64,000 bases of DNA. Origin: Takakia lepidozioides. Taxonomy: Eukaryota; Streptophyta; Takakiopsida; Takakiales; Takakiaceae. The translations under genes and the position numbers were made by a program. Under the pieces are notes generated by a model, which searched no databases, had not been told where the DNA came from, and saw nothing but the letters and a program-made list of their open reading frames with translations. The stretch's first letter is position 1. Each line of letters begins with the position of its first letter. The stretch spans positions 30,254,001-30,318,000 of the forward strand of contig CM060731.1 in the NCBI GenBank assembly GCA_030704615.1, given 5' to 3'. Of the stretch, positions 35,085-46,450 are shown one piece after another.

Positions 35085-38000
35085 ATGACTCCATCACTAC
35101 GACTCCATGACTCCAATACATCCAACGGAAGAACGACACGTAGTTCGGACTCCAGTCACTCCACGACTGTCCAAAATGCGGACATGCGCGGGCGTGCTGC
35201 GAGCATGTCAAAGTGCGTGCATCGTGCACCATACGAACCGCCTATTCCCCCTTACCTCCCAGACCCACATGCTTACCCGGCATCTACACGTCCACCATAC
35301 AAACCTTTTGGGCCATACGGTGGGCGATACCGTCCCGCCCCCCATTCCCCATGGCAACCCCCAGCTGCCCCACCACCTGAGGAGGCAAAGGAAGACATCC
35401 CTATGACCAAGAAGGACCGAGCTAATGCTTTGAGGCGGGCGAACAGGCGTGCCAGGGCAGAGGCAATCCGAAACCATGATGCGCGAGAGGAAGATGGACT
35501 CCCCCCTCAAGTGCTTCCGGTTGACAAAGCTGGAGAGCCCATTGGACCAGCACGCAATACCTGGCATGCAGCCCTCAAAGGCCAGATGTGGCGTTTGTGT
35601 GACATGTCAATGCATATTGCAGCGTAGGATGAATCTGTCATTGAAGAAATATATAGGATTCTAAACTCTACATTTGCGTACACGCCACGTGGTCTTGACT
35701 ATGAGCACATGAGGAAGACACTTGGCATTGCCTTGAAAACCCAAAGACACGAGATCCATGCACTGTACAAGGCAGGCGAGGGGAGGCCTGCGCATCTGAA
35801 GGAAGCTCATTGGGACATGCTGGTATCGTATTGGCAGACAGCAGGATTCAGCGCAAAAAGTGCCCTCATGAAGGTTGCAAATTCATCAATCAATAAGCCT
35901 TCAAAAACAGGACGCGGTGGGAAGGCATCTGTTGAGGCTCGGCTTGTAAGTTCACACACCAGTCTTTTTGCCCTCTTTGCCTCGGCTGATTGTTGTTTAT
36001 AATGTCAAACAGGGTAAGTCCTGGCAGAAGAGAGTAGAAAAGATTCTCAAGGACCTGGACCTGGATCCGCAAGTCTTGACCCTGCTGGATAAATCTGACT
36101 TAGAGGTTGTAGTGTCTGAAGCCATGTCTGTTGCCATGAGATTGTGTGATGAAAATGAAGTTAGGCAGAACTTGTTTCCAGTCAGTGACATGGGGGTGGA
36201 CATCTTGGATGACCTCAAGGGTCTACCCACTCTTGGCACTACAGTGAAATTTAAACTCAGGGCAGGAAGCCTACCTTTGAACAGCAAACAAAAGCAGAGA
36301 GGAAAGGGAGAGTGCAATTGTCCGTTGTGTGGGCAATCTGAAGACAGTATTCATTTTCTGATACACTGTCCGGAGTTCTCTCACCAAAGAGACGCTCTCT
36401 TCAATTCAATCAAGGGAATTGTGCAAATCACACCCAGCAGATTGATGCTTGTGTGAAGGGTTTTCTAGAGGATATCTGGAAAACCCGGATTAATTCTTTA
36501 TATGAAGGTAAGTCTTACTACCAACGTCAACCCCTGACTGAGGTAGGTTCTGTTCCTTTTGTTCCCGCTCAAACTGGGCACGGGGTCAATGGCCACAAGG
36601 GTACGGCAAACAACATCTTATGAGTACAATGTATAATGGGGTGTCCATTTCCCCCATTTTACACCATGTTACGAGGGAAGTACGAAGTGCCACCAAGCTT
36701 TGGGCCAGGAATTCTCCAAATTATGTGGAGTGCAATCAGGGTTTTCTTCAAGGGGTGCTGCCTGTGGAGTGAACTAAAGTGTTCATTCACCTTGTCAGAA
36801 AGTGCTTGTAGGCTTTTCTTTAAGGGGGGAGGCAGGTATCTTGAATTACGCTTCGTTTCCCGAGTGCTACTAGCCTTTTCTATTGTAGGGAGACCCTACC
36901 TAGTGCATCTTTAAGGGTGGAGGTGTGTCCAAGAGTCACTTCAATAGCGAATCACTGTGGACTGTTTTTTGTGGAAGGAGTATTTTGTGAGTGCTACGTA
37001 GTAGTCATGTGTAAAATTGGGCGAGGTTGCAATCGTCAAGTACAATGGTAATCTTTCTTACTTGGTCCTAGCAAGTGGTCAGTAATACAGTTTGTCAGAC
37101 TTCTTGAAGGAGATAGAGACCCAGTTTTGCAATTTTGTTATGCCTTGGTTACATTTCTGTATTTCTTCCAATTGGGTCTCGCCATGGTCAGAATAGTGGT
37201 GCAACTTCATGTAAGTTGTCCCTCATGTTCATCAAGAAAGGCAAGTAGAATCGTTTGAAAGTTATATTCGGGGAGTGCGAGGTCTATGTGACGACGTGAT
37301 TTTCACCAGTTTCTGCTTAGACATATTGTGTTGATGTCGTTGCCTGAGAGCTGCTCTCATTCTCTGATTTCAGATTATGTGTACTGGCAGAGTTGTGAAG
37401 CTCCATGAAATTGTTGCTTTCTGAGTTCTGGAGGCACAATAATTTGTATTAAGCCATTCCCCAAATGAATGAAACTCATTATTAAGAGCTAATTTGCACT
37501 TGATTGTTTCAACCATGCCTTGATGGTGAGGAAACTAGCCTGCACTCATGCTTGGGCAATTTCCAATGCAGGCACAGGAGCGAGGCCGAAGTCCATCGTT
37601 GCATGAAATCCAAGAAGGTTCAGTAAGCAGAACATTGACCAGCGAGCGGATGGTGAGATTCGAGCAGATCATTCTTTCTCCCATTTTTTGGCGATTATTT
37701 TGTTCTAGGCATTTTCCCTACCAACGGCATGATGTTCTCATGTTGTTCATGGACTTGCGTGGACCTGGCACGAGGGGACCTCTGGGTATTCAGCAGTTGC
37801 TCGCAAAGTGGAGGATATGGAAAGAGCACAGGGTGCACAACACAAAGATATAATGGATTTGAAGGCTACAATATCGCATGTGATGATGTACCAGAAGGCC
37901 ATGGCAGAGAAATTTGGGATCAGCATTTCCTCACCCGCCTTAGTGGGCTCATCCATAGCAAACAGCTCGTGCATCGCTGGCCCTTCAGCCTCGAGACATC

Positions 38001-39731
38001 TGGAGGATAGGTTTGATTTGCATGGCATGTCACCAGGTAACGTCACTCCAGTTGATGCATTCGAGGATGATGTGCAGGTGGAGCATGTTGGCCCAGGTGG
38101 AGGGGAGGACACCCCTACCAAGGAACTTACGCGTCCTCATGCAGTTCTGTCACACTGTGCGGTAGTGGAGGCGCATGCAGAACTCCGGCCTGCTGCTGTC
38201 GCGGTGGGGGCATCTGAGAGAACCTGGACATTGACCTTGTTTCCCCGATGGCAGATATTACCCAGCAACCCACGGTTGTCACTTCCACTCCCAACCTCCA
38301 ATTCATGAAGGAGAATGTCGTGCACAGAACAGTGGAGAAGGGCAAGCATTTGCTCATCCTAGATATTAATGGCTTGCTGTGTGAGTGCGTCCATGTCGGG
38401 AGCGGTAATGCGTTTGTGGTTCCAAATGGCCTTGAGCACAAATTATGTGGTAGCAAGATGGTCGTTGTAAGGCCTAATTGCAAAGCTTTTTTGGACAAGT
38501 GTTTTGAACACTTTGAAGTGGTGGCATGGTCTTGTATGCAACCACGTAACTTCCTACCCACAGTGGACTGGCTTTTCCATGGGCACGGTGACCTTGCATT
38601 CAAGTGGGATGGGGGATATTGTGAGCAGTCCACTGACATGGATGGGAGCCTGCCCATGAAACCACGGTTTTTGAAGAACCTATCTATGGTGTGGCAGGGC
38701 AACCGTGACTGGAATCCTGAAACGACTCTTCTTGTTGACGACACACCGCACAAGGGGTCGAACAATCCAGCATACAGCGCAATTTTCCCACTGCCTTGGA
38801 GAAGTCGTTCTGTAGAGGCGCACAATGATAATTTTCTTCTGACCAGCTTATGGCCCTTCTTGGAGGGGGCAGCTAAGGCTCCGAGCATTCCAGAATATCT
38901 CAAAGGGCAACCCACATTTGGGCAACAAACTATCAGCCCTCGAGCCATTCAGCCTCGCCAGGTAACATACTTTGTAGTGTGGTACACTCCGTGGTCGAAT
39001 TTTTGTGTGACTCCCTTGTGCCATTGCCAGCCTCATTTGTGCTTAAGTTGTGGCAGTAATCAACCTTGTGATAGAGTTTGTCAAATTATTGTCGCAGTGT
39101 GAACTGCAGGCATTGACAGTGAATGGTGCATCTTATTGTGTTACTGTCATTTGAGTTCCCAGTGTATGCCAAAATACATTTTTGGTGCTTGTTGGTTGGT
39201 TGTAGGTGCTTGGCCACGAACGAGGCCCCCCAAGTCAAAGGGCAGCACACCTTCACCCTTTCAGGAAGTCGACACCACTGATCCCTGATTCGCAGAATGG
39301 GGTAAGTGTATGCATCTGCTATTCTCCCCTTCCCGACCTGGATAGACAAATTGTTATTAGCTCATTGTAGACCTTGTAGACACAATACTTTGCACGATCC
39401 GTGTTCCATAATTCTCATGCAATCTGCCATGTTTGGGGTGGGATGGCAGTTCGTGGTGGGAGACCATGTCAAGCTCATAGACACTGTTTCGCGATCAACA
39501 GCCGGATCTGGCCGCATTGCTGGTCTCCAAGGGATGGAGGTGAGTGAAGGGTACCCTGTCGTGCCAGAAGGCTATATGGCCATCCACATTGATGATGTCC
39601 GCATTCCCAATGCCCCTCTACCATATCACAACAAATCCATGAAGCCTCATCACACTGAGTTGGGAGACACTGTAGGTTACATTACTGTGTGGAGTGACAA
39701 ACTAGTGAAGACCTTGCAGACAAAGAGATGA
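35085..39731 (+). pseudogene. TNPA-like gene with embedded FCP1/NIF phosphatase exon
   Basis: TNPA proteins bind CACTA ends. Exon 1 (about 35085-35945) has a Pro-rich N-terminus, a basic stretch, and the plant En/Spm block HWDMLVSYWQTAGFSAKS...GRGGKAS, with one TAG at 35625. Exon 2 (37572-37652, 27 codons, phase 0 both sides) continues AQERGRSPSLHEI. Exon 3 (ending 38036) is a coiled coil (VEDMERAQGAQHKDIMDL). A GT-AG intron (38037-38254) joins it in frame to exon 38255-38961, an FCP1-type HAD domain: HLLILDINGLLCE, FEVVAWSCMQPRNF, DLAFKWDGGYC, NPETTLLVDDTPHKGSNNP, YSAIFPLPW. A short exon at 39206 reaches a stop. 39411-39731 encodes a typical TNPA C-terminal domain (GDHVKLIDT, GYMAIHIDDVRI, HTELGDTVGYITVW). 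One stop and an unplaced exon 3 start leave coding status uncertain. Confidence 0.65.
35968..36640 (+). mobile_element. Non-LTR retroelement fragment in the TNPA intron
   Basis: One open frame (to 36456, then a shift) encodes a helical region, then VKFKLRAGSLPLNSKQKQRG, CPLCGQSEDSIHFLIHCPEF. This CxxC...H...C pattern after LPLN is the C-terminal zinc-binding end of reverse transcriptase/endonuclease polyproteins. It differs from the zf-RVT of the resident LINE, so it is a separate lineage. It lies inside the first TNPA intron (35946-37571). 36640-37570 shows no clear feature. Confidence 0.55.
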
Positions 39732-40080
39732 GGCAGGTCGGCACGCATTGTGGATTTCATGGGGATTTCCACCTCTGCCTCATCCGGATTTGGCAACTAC
39801 GGTAACTTATAGTAGTGACAGATTCTCTGAATTGACTGTCCAATTTTGATAGCAACCACATGTTGGATTTCCTCTTGCATGTTGTTGCAAACTTATGCCT
39901 CATTAATGAGCAATGTGGTGGGAGGTGGTATGTCCCCATTGCACACACTATGGTTGGTAATGTTGCTGCTGGGAGAATGTGGTTGATAATGGTGATGCTA
40001 GATGGTGATGTTGCTGCTATTTGTGCTCTTTCAGAATTACGTCTGTGCCACTTCTATGCCTAAAGTCTTGCTATATACAT
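39732..40080. other. CACTA 3' noncoding region
   Basis: Sequence after the TNPA-like stop with AT-rich stretches and short direct repeats (GTTGCTGCT...GATGGTGATGTTGCTGCT, 39960-40020). No coding or RNA feature seen. Confidence 0.4.
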
Positions 40081-40935
40081 GATTGTGATGTTGTATGGCA
40101 TATGCACGTGGCACCCTATTGGCTGCCTCTGTGGCATATCCACGTGTCCGTCCAGAGTCATAACCATGAGTACCGAACCCAATATGATACGTGTATGAGC
40201 ATAATTACATTCCGACACGTGACCCCCTAAGGTCCCCGCGCAGTTGGTCTTATGACTCCATATGCAAAACGTCCAGTCAAATGTATGTCTACGAAGCAGC
40301 ACGTGAGGTTTAGAGGATTGTGCACGTGGCACCACGTGGGACTACAACGTCCTCATGGAAAGGGTGATCATGGAATATACCGTACTGCGCCAGTCGTAGG
40401 TATGACTGGCAAGAATCCACCGCAGCGCCCGAAAGTCCAGCACGTGGGCATACACGATCGTGGCACGTGGTGTCCCCAGATGCTGCCACGTGTTGATACC
40501 AATTTCCCCAAGACATACATGTGACTGCGAAGCCCCGTCCCCCACAGTGACACGTGGCATTGATATGTCGCACCACGCGTTTCTTCTACGACGCGACATG
40601 TGCTGTCGTTTAGTTCCCTTGTCCGCTGTCATAGCTGGCAGTCAGGGACGGCGTCGCAGTCTGACACGTGGCATGTTATGTAGCTAGCACGTGTCTGCCT
40701 TACACCGCGGCTGACATGGACTACACTGTCCGTTCAGTCATTCTGTAATGCCAGCGTGTATGACTACCCCCACAGATGCTATGGCGCCACGTCACAGCCA
40801 GCCTGGAGAGTCATATCTGCCATGTCACAACTGACTAGGGCTTTACGTCTGCAGAGTCAGGAAGTCGTAAATGGCTTCCATGACTGCATTTGCAGTCATA
40901 ACATAGAGACGTAAAAGCCGCAATCTGTTGTTGTG
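40081..40935. repeat. CACTA right subterminal region with CACGTG cluster
   Basis: Twelve CACGTG palindromes start at 40105, 40141, 40216, 40300, 40323, 40333, 40441, 40464, 40487, 40551, 40665 and 40688. Several are extended to CACGTGGCA. The last 240 bp to the terminus has GTCATA/GTCGTAA words shared with the left end. Dense subterminal motifs are the usual TNPA-binding arrays in CACTA elements; CACGTG is also the plant G-box. Confidence 0.8.
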
Positions 40936-40938
40936 CAC
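40936..40938. repeat. CACTA target-site duplication (right), CAC
   Basis: Matches 29244-29246; sequence beyond it resumes the LINE frame (QQTPK...). Confidence 0.7.
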
Positions 40939-43900
40939 TTAGGTGTTTGCTGAAACAGCATGGTAGAGTTCATATTGTTGTTCCCAAAAAGAGGTTGACG
41001 GCAGGCCTCCGCAAAATTCAGGGGAGGCCTTTGGGTGAGAGAGCACCTGACGGACTGCCAAGCCGCCCAAATTGATTGCCATGGGCGGGATCCCAGGTGT
41101 ACATTTGCATTGCCTTGCACGATCCAACGCAAGGATTGCGCCCATAAAGTGGATGATGTGGGGCTGTGGCGATGAGCTATAGCTCTCGGGATCCATTTGG
41201 CCAACAGTGCCTTAATTTGCGTTGTGGGTCTAAAATCCCGAGACCTCCCTTACATTTTGAGTGATAGAGCTGCTCCCAAGAGATGTCCAAGTGCTCGTTT
41301 GATAGGAGTTTGCGTTGTTGCGCCCCAAATGAAGTTTCGGATTAGAGCCTTAACCTCCTTCACCATTGTTGTACCTGGGTCCCAAACAGCTGCTGAAAAC
41401 CAACAGGAGCCAAGTAGCACTTGGTTGGCCACCAGTGCTCTACCAATGGATAACATTGACGAACTCCAATGGGCCAGAGATCTTTTTAACCTTATAAGCA
41501 CAACCTGCATTATGCTCTACTGAGACAAGTCAAGTCCAATTTGATGGCCTAGGAGTGTGTGTGACTGACCATCTTGAAGCCATTCAAGCCTAGGTCTTAC
41601 CCCCAAGGATTGCAATGTGAAGAGGATTCTTGATTTTGTAACTGCGAGAGAATACCCATAGATTTCCCCTAGTTGATCCTTAGACCAGATCCTAGGTAGA
41701 ATATTTGTAGGGCCTGCATAGCTGTATCAATGTTGGCTTGGGTTGAGTTGTCCAACAACAAGGATGTCGGCGTACATAGATAGTTTGACCATCTCCGGCA
41801 AAAATGTAGGGAGATGGAGGCCCACAATGTCATGTCTTGCTTCAAAGAGATGCCCAAGAGAGTCGGCTGCAATCAGAAAAAGAAAAGGTGCCAGGGGGCA
41901 CCCTTGCCTGACCGACCTAGAGATTGGAAAGGCATTGGATATGACACCATTTACCATTACCTTACTGGAAGCCGACTGCAGCAAAATCTTAATCCAAGAC
42001 AAGAAATGACTATCAGACCTGTCTTTTCCAGAGCAGCTAGGAGGAAGGTCCAATCTATAGAGTCGAAGGCCTTTTCAAAATCAAGCATCAAGAAAGCCAA
42101 AGGCTGATTGTTGATAGAAGCTCTATGAAGTGCTTCATGAGCCAATAAAATGTTGTCCAGAATCATGCGGTCTTTTAGGAAACCAGTCTGCTCCTTTTTT
42201 ATTATCCTAGGCAACAGAGGCTGGATCCTTAAAGCCAGAGCCTTGGCAATGATCTTGTACGTTGAATTTAGCAATGTAATGGATCTATAGTTAGCCACAT
42301 TATCTCTCTCACCCTTCTTGTAAATGAGAGTGATGAGACCTTTAGAGATTTGAGAGGGCATTATCTGTTTCTGCAGGATGTCATTAGCCATACTAAGAAA
42401 GTCTTCTCCTAGAGTTGACCATAGAGCCTTAAACAATTCTATTGGGAGGCCATCAGGGCCTGGACTTTTGAGGGAGGCCAAGGCATGCACCACCTTACCC
42501 AACTCATCTACAGTAAAAGGTTCATCCATCTTGGCTTTATCCATTGCAGAAAGGGAGCAGGGAATGATGCTCAGTAAAGTGTTCCTTGCCTCCACCATCA
42601 TTGGTGTATGGTCTCTTTTCTCAAAAAGCTGCTTGAATGAAAAAGCTGCTAGAGTGATCACGAAGAGAAGGAATTAGAGTAGAAGCCCGACGCTGGGCAG
42701 CCTTAGCAAAAAAATACTTAGACATTTTTCCCCCCTTAAGCGACCAGTTGATCCTAGCTTTGATTCTCATGAAGTGCTCTCCGGAGTGGACAAGCAGTGA
42801 TAGGTTTTTCTTAGCCGTGTTATAAGATGTCCATGTCTGAGCATCGTCTCTTCCGCTTTGAAGTTGAAACTGACAGACATGAAGGCACTTTGTGAGGACT
42901 TTCTCTTTTCTAGAGGTTTCTTCTGCCTTTTTCTTGGACAGTTCCAAACATACTTTTATGAGGTTGTGAAGTTTGGACAGAAAAAGAAGAGTGGGGGAGG
43001 AGTGAGAGGAGGGGACGTCAGTAGAGGACCAAACCCTTTGGAGATGAAGAATGACCTCTTGGTCCAAGAGTAGGGTCGGGTTTAATTTGAAGAAACCCCT
43101 TCCCTTGACCCTTGACCCTTGACCCAGGGGTGTGGAGAGATAGTTGGATTGTGGCATGATCAAAGCCAGGGGCTATTAGAACAATAGGGGATCTTATAGA
43201 CCAGTTGAGCAAGTGGGCTGAGCAGTAAAACCTGTCTAACCGAGCGAGTGAGAGGTTTGGTGGCTGTCTATTGTTTGACCAGGTAAATTGCAGCTCATTA
43301 GTTGCTGGTGGGGAGGCATCCAAGAGACCCATTGCCAAACAGAGTGAGTCCCAGGAGTCTTTTTCAGCGACCGAGAGACCATGGACGTTGGAGCCAAAAC
43401 GGTCATTATCAAACTCAACCATATTGAAATCACTGCCTACCAACCAGTGTTGAATGTGTACATGCTGCAGAATTTTCACCCTCATATTGGACCAGAGATC
43501 TACCCACTCTTCTTCATTGTTTGGGGCATAGACATTGAGAACCCCTATATTCCCAATGGCCGGGCCAAGGTTCATTATAACAAGCTGTACATGACCCTAG
43601 ACCCAAATCTCATTTGACAGAATGTTAGGGCCCAAAGAGGGGGAGACCAAAATTGCAGTTCCCCCTCTGGAATCGGCAACCGTAGGGTTCCAAAAGGCAG
43701 ATGAAGAGGGCCAAATAGAAGCACCCAAAGAAGCAATTTTAGCTAAATCTAGCTTATGCTCTTGGAGGAAAATAAGAGAAGAATGGTTAATAAGATTTGA
43801 GGTCCAGTGTCTGATTCTTGCCCTTTTCGGGGCAGAGTGATCATAGCCTATTCCTCGGATGTTCTAGCTAAATAGGGTGAAGTTCATGGAACTGGTGTGA
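40939..43900 (-). pseudogene. LINE ORF2: endonuclease and reverse transcriptase
   Basis: The minus strand opens with the endonuclease (43870-43100: NIRGIGYD, IFLQEHKLDL, VLNVYAPNN, GSDFNMVEFDN, FTWSNNR, LARLDRFYCS, FDHATI). RT starts near 42660 (FTVDELGKVVHALASLKSPG, PDGLPIELFK, LITLIYKKGERDNVANYRSI, KEQTGFLKDRMILDN, LMLDFEKAFDSIDW), shifts frame near 42030, then RQGCPLAPFLFLIAADSLG and LSMYADI. The catalytic YADD box is YADI here. A third frame gives the thumb/connection (LVANQVLLGSCWF, IRNFIWGA, LLAKWI), which ends at the CACTA insertion. At least four frameshifts: not functional. Confidence 0.85.
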
Positions 43901-44729
43901 ATAGGCCTGCGGTTTCACCACGATTAGATGGCCAAGAGGGAGTGAAGCGAAATTTCGTCCGTTTGTCCGTGGGCTTTAATGTGTGAATCCACCTAAACCC
44001 AACTTGGGGGGGTAGGGCAACAGAAAGATTCCAAACTAAGAACTGCCTAGACCTTTTCCTCTTGTTAGTACAATCCCATTCCATAAATTGGTTCCTGGTA
44101 TCTGTCAGTACAGATAGGTCCTTCAATGACAGCTAGTCCAGCCTCCCAGGCCAGTTTGGAAGAAAAAAACAAACAGCTTCCTTTGAATGTAGAGGGATGT
44201 CAGCATCATACCAGCCAGGTAGCATTTTGTGATCTCCAAAAGTGTGTTGAAGCATCAAAATCCAGCCCCTTTTATGTTGGATGCATCAGGCACAATTAAC
44301 AAGAGAGGAGAGTAAGCATGAGATGTTATGCTTACCGGAGGAGGAGAATCCACCGTCTCCTCTGGCTGCAGCAGCTCAGTGATTTTTGGCGCCACATTGG
44401 AAGACAACAACATGTTAACCTCTTTGTAAAGCCGCCATCTCCTTGATGTTGTTAGGCTTCAATTCCTAATTGTTCTTGTTTTCCTTGTATGCCAGGCCCT
44501 TGCGCTTCTGCGAATTCTGCCACCATTTGTTGCCCTTCCTCCAGGATGAGGGAGTTGCGGGCCCAAGAAGCAGGGTTGTTTACCCTGCAGGACAAACCAA
44601 ATCCGCTACCCACAGCCCCTTGTTCGGTTTGTGCACATCTTGGAGGTCGCTGGAGCGGAAAATGGGGAGTACATGAATGACTGCCAGATTTACAAGGGCG
44701 TCATTGTTTTCCACCATGATGCCTATGTG

Positions 44730-46250
44730 CTACAGATGAGATAGAGAGAGGGAAATGTGAGGAAAGAACTCCCTGAGAATCTGATTTGTCAAGAGAAGAA
44801 TGATATCCTTCTCTCTTCCAACACCGAAATTCTTGGACATGGATTCCTCAACCCAGGCCAAGCGGAATCCTTCTCCATCATCTTGGATGCAAACATTTGT
44901 GTACTCTTTAGAGAACGTGCAGACAAGAGGAGTAACACAGATTGCAGCTCTGTCACGAGCATATGCAGATCCAGGGACCCAGCCGGTTAGCGGCCTTCTT
45001 GAGAAGGAATGCAACTCGAGAAAGGAGATGGCGAGACTAGCACTGCCCAATAACTGCAGTTCTTCTTCCGAGAAAGGAAATGAAGCCCAAGCATCTTTGA
45101 CTCTGACAGGGTTAGAGTCGTATGGGCGGTTGGGATGAATCCATTTGGCCAAGCCCCCACTTGATTTTTTTATTTTTTTATAGCAGTCTGTCCCCCTTGA
45201 ATAATCCCCACGTTAGCTCCCCCTGAAGCCTGTGCAGCGTCGCTCGGTATCCCATTTTTAAAAGATGATTCTGTCTTGTCAAAATGTGGGAGATTACCGT
45301 TGGTCGCGTCCAAGATAGAGTTCTTGCTCAGTTTTGGACAGCAGGAGCGAACGTGACCCTCACCATCACACTGGAAGCATATTGTGGAGATGAGCTCATC
45401 CCTGATTGCAACGACAATGAATGAGTCGTCCAATGTGGGGAGTTTGATGGAGGTACCTATTGGCTTAGACTCTGGCATTAGCACTACAGTTTTGGAACTC
45501 CGTTATCCCTGTTGAAATCGAAGTGCACAGTTTCCGTATCAACGCTTCTTGCACTGGTATCCTGAATTGGCTCAAAAACGTTCAGGGAACCGATGAACGT
45601 GCCGAAGCTTGCACCAATTTCTGGGAGAGAAGTTAAGTATGTCGCAGGTAGAAAGGGAATTGCGATGACCTTTGATTTCCACATTACTCCTTGCTTGTGG
45701 CCCCAGTCATGGGTCCAAGGAAAAAGGAAAACCTTTGCAGCAGACGTCTGGGTATTGAACTGTAGCGCCATTTTTGCTTCCACTGGAGAACAAAAAAGAA
45801 CCAGGTAGAAACCTCTGCCCATAGGCAAGCAAAAATGATGAGCAAGTCCTCCTTCAGAGCCAAGGTGCCCGACTATCCATCCGCGAACCCATTTCCTAAA
45901 CCTGAGTTTGCCTGGAAAATAGAGTAGAATCCCCTTTGAGAGAGTTTTTGCACCTGGGATTTAAGCTTCTCCTTATCCAGGGCCAGCACAGGCTGTCCGG
46001 CGACCTCCTGGGGGATGGAGTCTTCCCACATTCCTTCGTCTGAGAACGGGGATTGCATATCGAGCGATGGGCCTGGACCTTTGCCCAAGATGGAGTCTCC
46101 CAATCCATTGGAGATGGAGATGTTTTTGATAATACACTTTGATTTCCCTCCATGGACAACTAGCGCGGAGTGAGAGCGTTGGGCTGCTCCCGAGTGTTGC
46201 ACAGAGCCGCCTCTGTTTCCTCTTTTGCTCGTTGTTCCTCGGGCATTCAT
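44730..46250 (-). pseudogene. LINE ORF1: DUF4283-like and zinc knuckle
   Basis: ORF1 proteins coat LINE RNA. The frame starts at 46250 (MNARGTTSKRGNRGG), with a basic Ser-rich head and an amphipathic helix (KEKLKSQVQKLSQRGFYSIF). After a frameshift near 45850 comes the DUF4283-type domain (MGRGFYLVLFCSPVEAKMAL, FLFPWTHDWG, WKSKVIAIPF, LPEIGASFGTFI). After another shift at 45484 comes a CX2CX4HX4C zinc knuckle, CFQCDGEGHVRSCC (about 45390). A further frame (45152-44730) holds a C-terminal region of unknown role. DUF4283 plus one CCHC is the usual ORF1 layout of plant L1 elements. Confidence 0.75.
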
Positions 46251-46441
46251 GGCTGTAACTTAGATAAAAGAGGCACCACTGTCAAAGCTTGTATCTAGCA
46301 GCACCAGCACTCTATCACATACAAGTCCCACCAATTCTTAGCAAGCGATGTCACGCACCAGACAAGAAGAGAGGGAGCACTATAGAAATGTGTCAATGAA
46401 GGAGTTCGGCTAGAAAGGCCTGGGAGCACCAGGTCACACCC

Positions 46442-46450
46442 AGCTTATAG
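46442..46450. repeat. MULE B target-site duplication (left)
   Basis: AGCTTATAG, identical to 59375-59383. Nine bases is the Mutator-superfamily size. Confidence 0.92.

Larger units (their letters stand above)
29247..40935. mobile_element. CACTA (En/Spm) transposon
   Basis: The left end reads CACTACAACAGATTGTGGCT. The complement of the right end reads CACAACAACAGATTGCGGCT, so both share AACAGATTGYGGCTTTTAYG. A 3-bp duplication CAC flanks it. The 11.7-kb element holds divergent genes: a TNPD-type transposase on the minus strand (30921-34485) and a TNPA-like gene on the plus strand (35085-39731) with an unusual phosphatase-like exon. It is inserted in the LINE ORF2. Confidence 0.9.
2280..46441 (-). 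mobile_element. L1-like LINE split by later insertions
   Basis: Five minus-strand pieces read as one element from 5' to 3': 46441-40939 (ORF1, endonuclease, reverse transcriptase), 29246-28431 (zinc-finger RVT region), 8682-8297, then 2736-2280 (end of ORF2, 3' UTR, A-rich tail seen as T-rich 2280-2320). Each break is filled by a transposon with its own termini, and the reading order of LINE domains is correct across every break. Summed length is about 7.1 kb, normal for a plant L1. I could not identify target-site duplications for the LINE itself, so its 5' end (near or beyond the element inserted at 46451) is uncertain. Confidence 0.8.

Noticed and set aside
35968-36456. A third exon of the TNPA-like gene
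   Set aside because: Phase-0 splicing from 35945 to 37572 already joins recognised TNPA blocks, and the intervening frame has a retroelement zinc motif.
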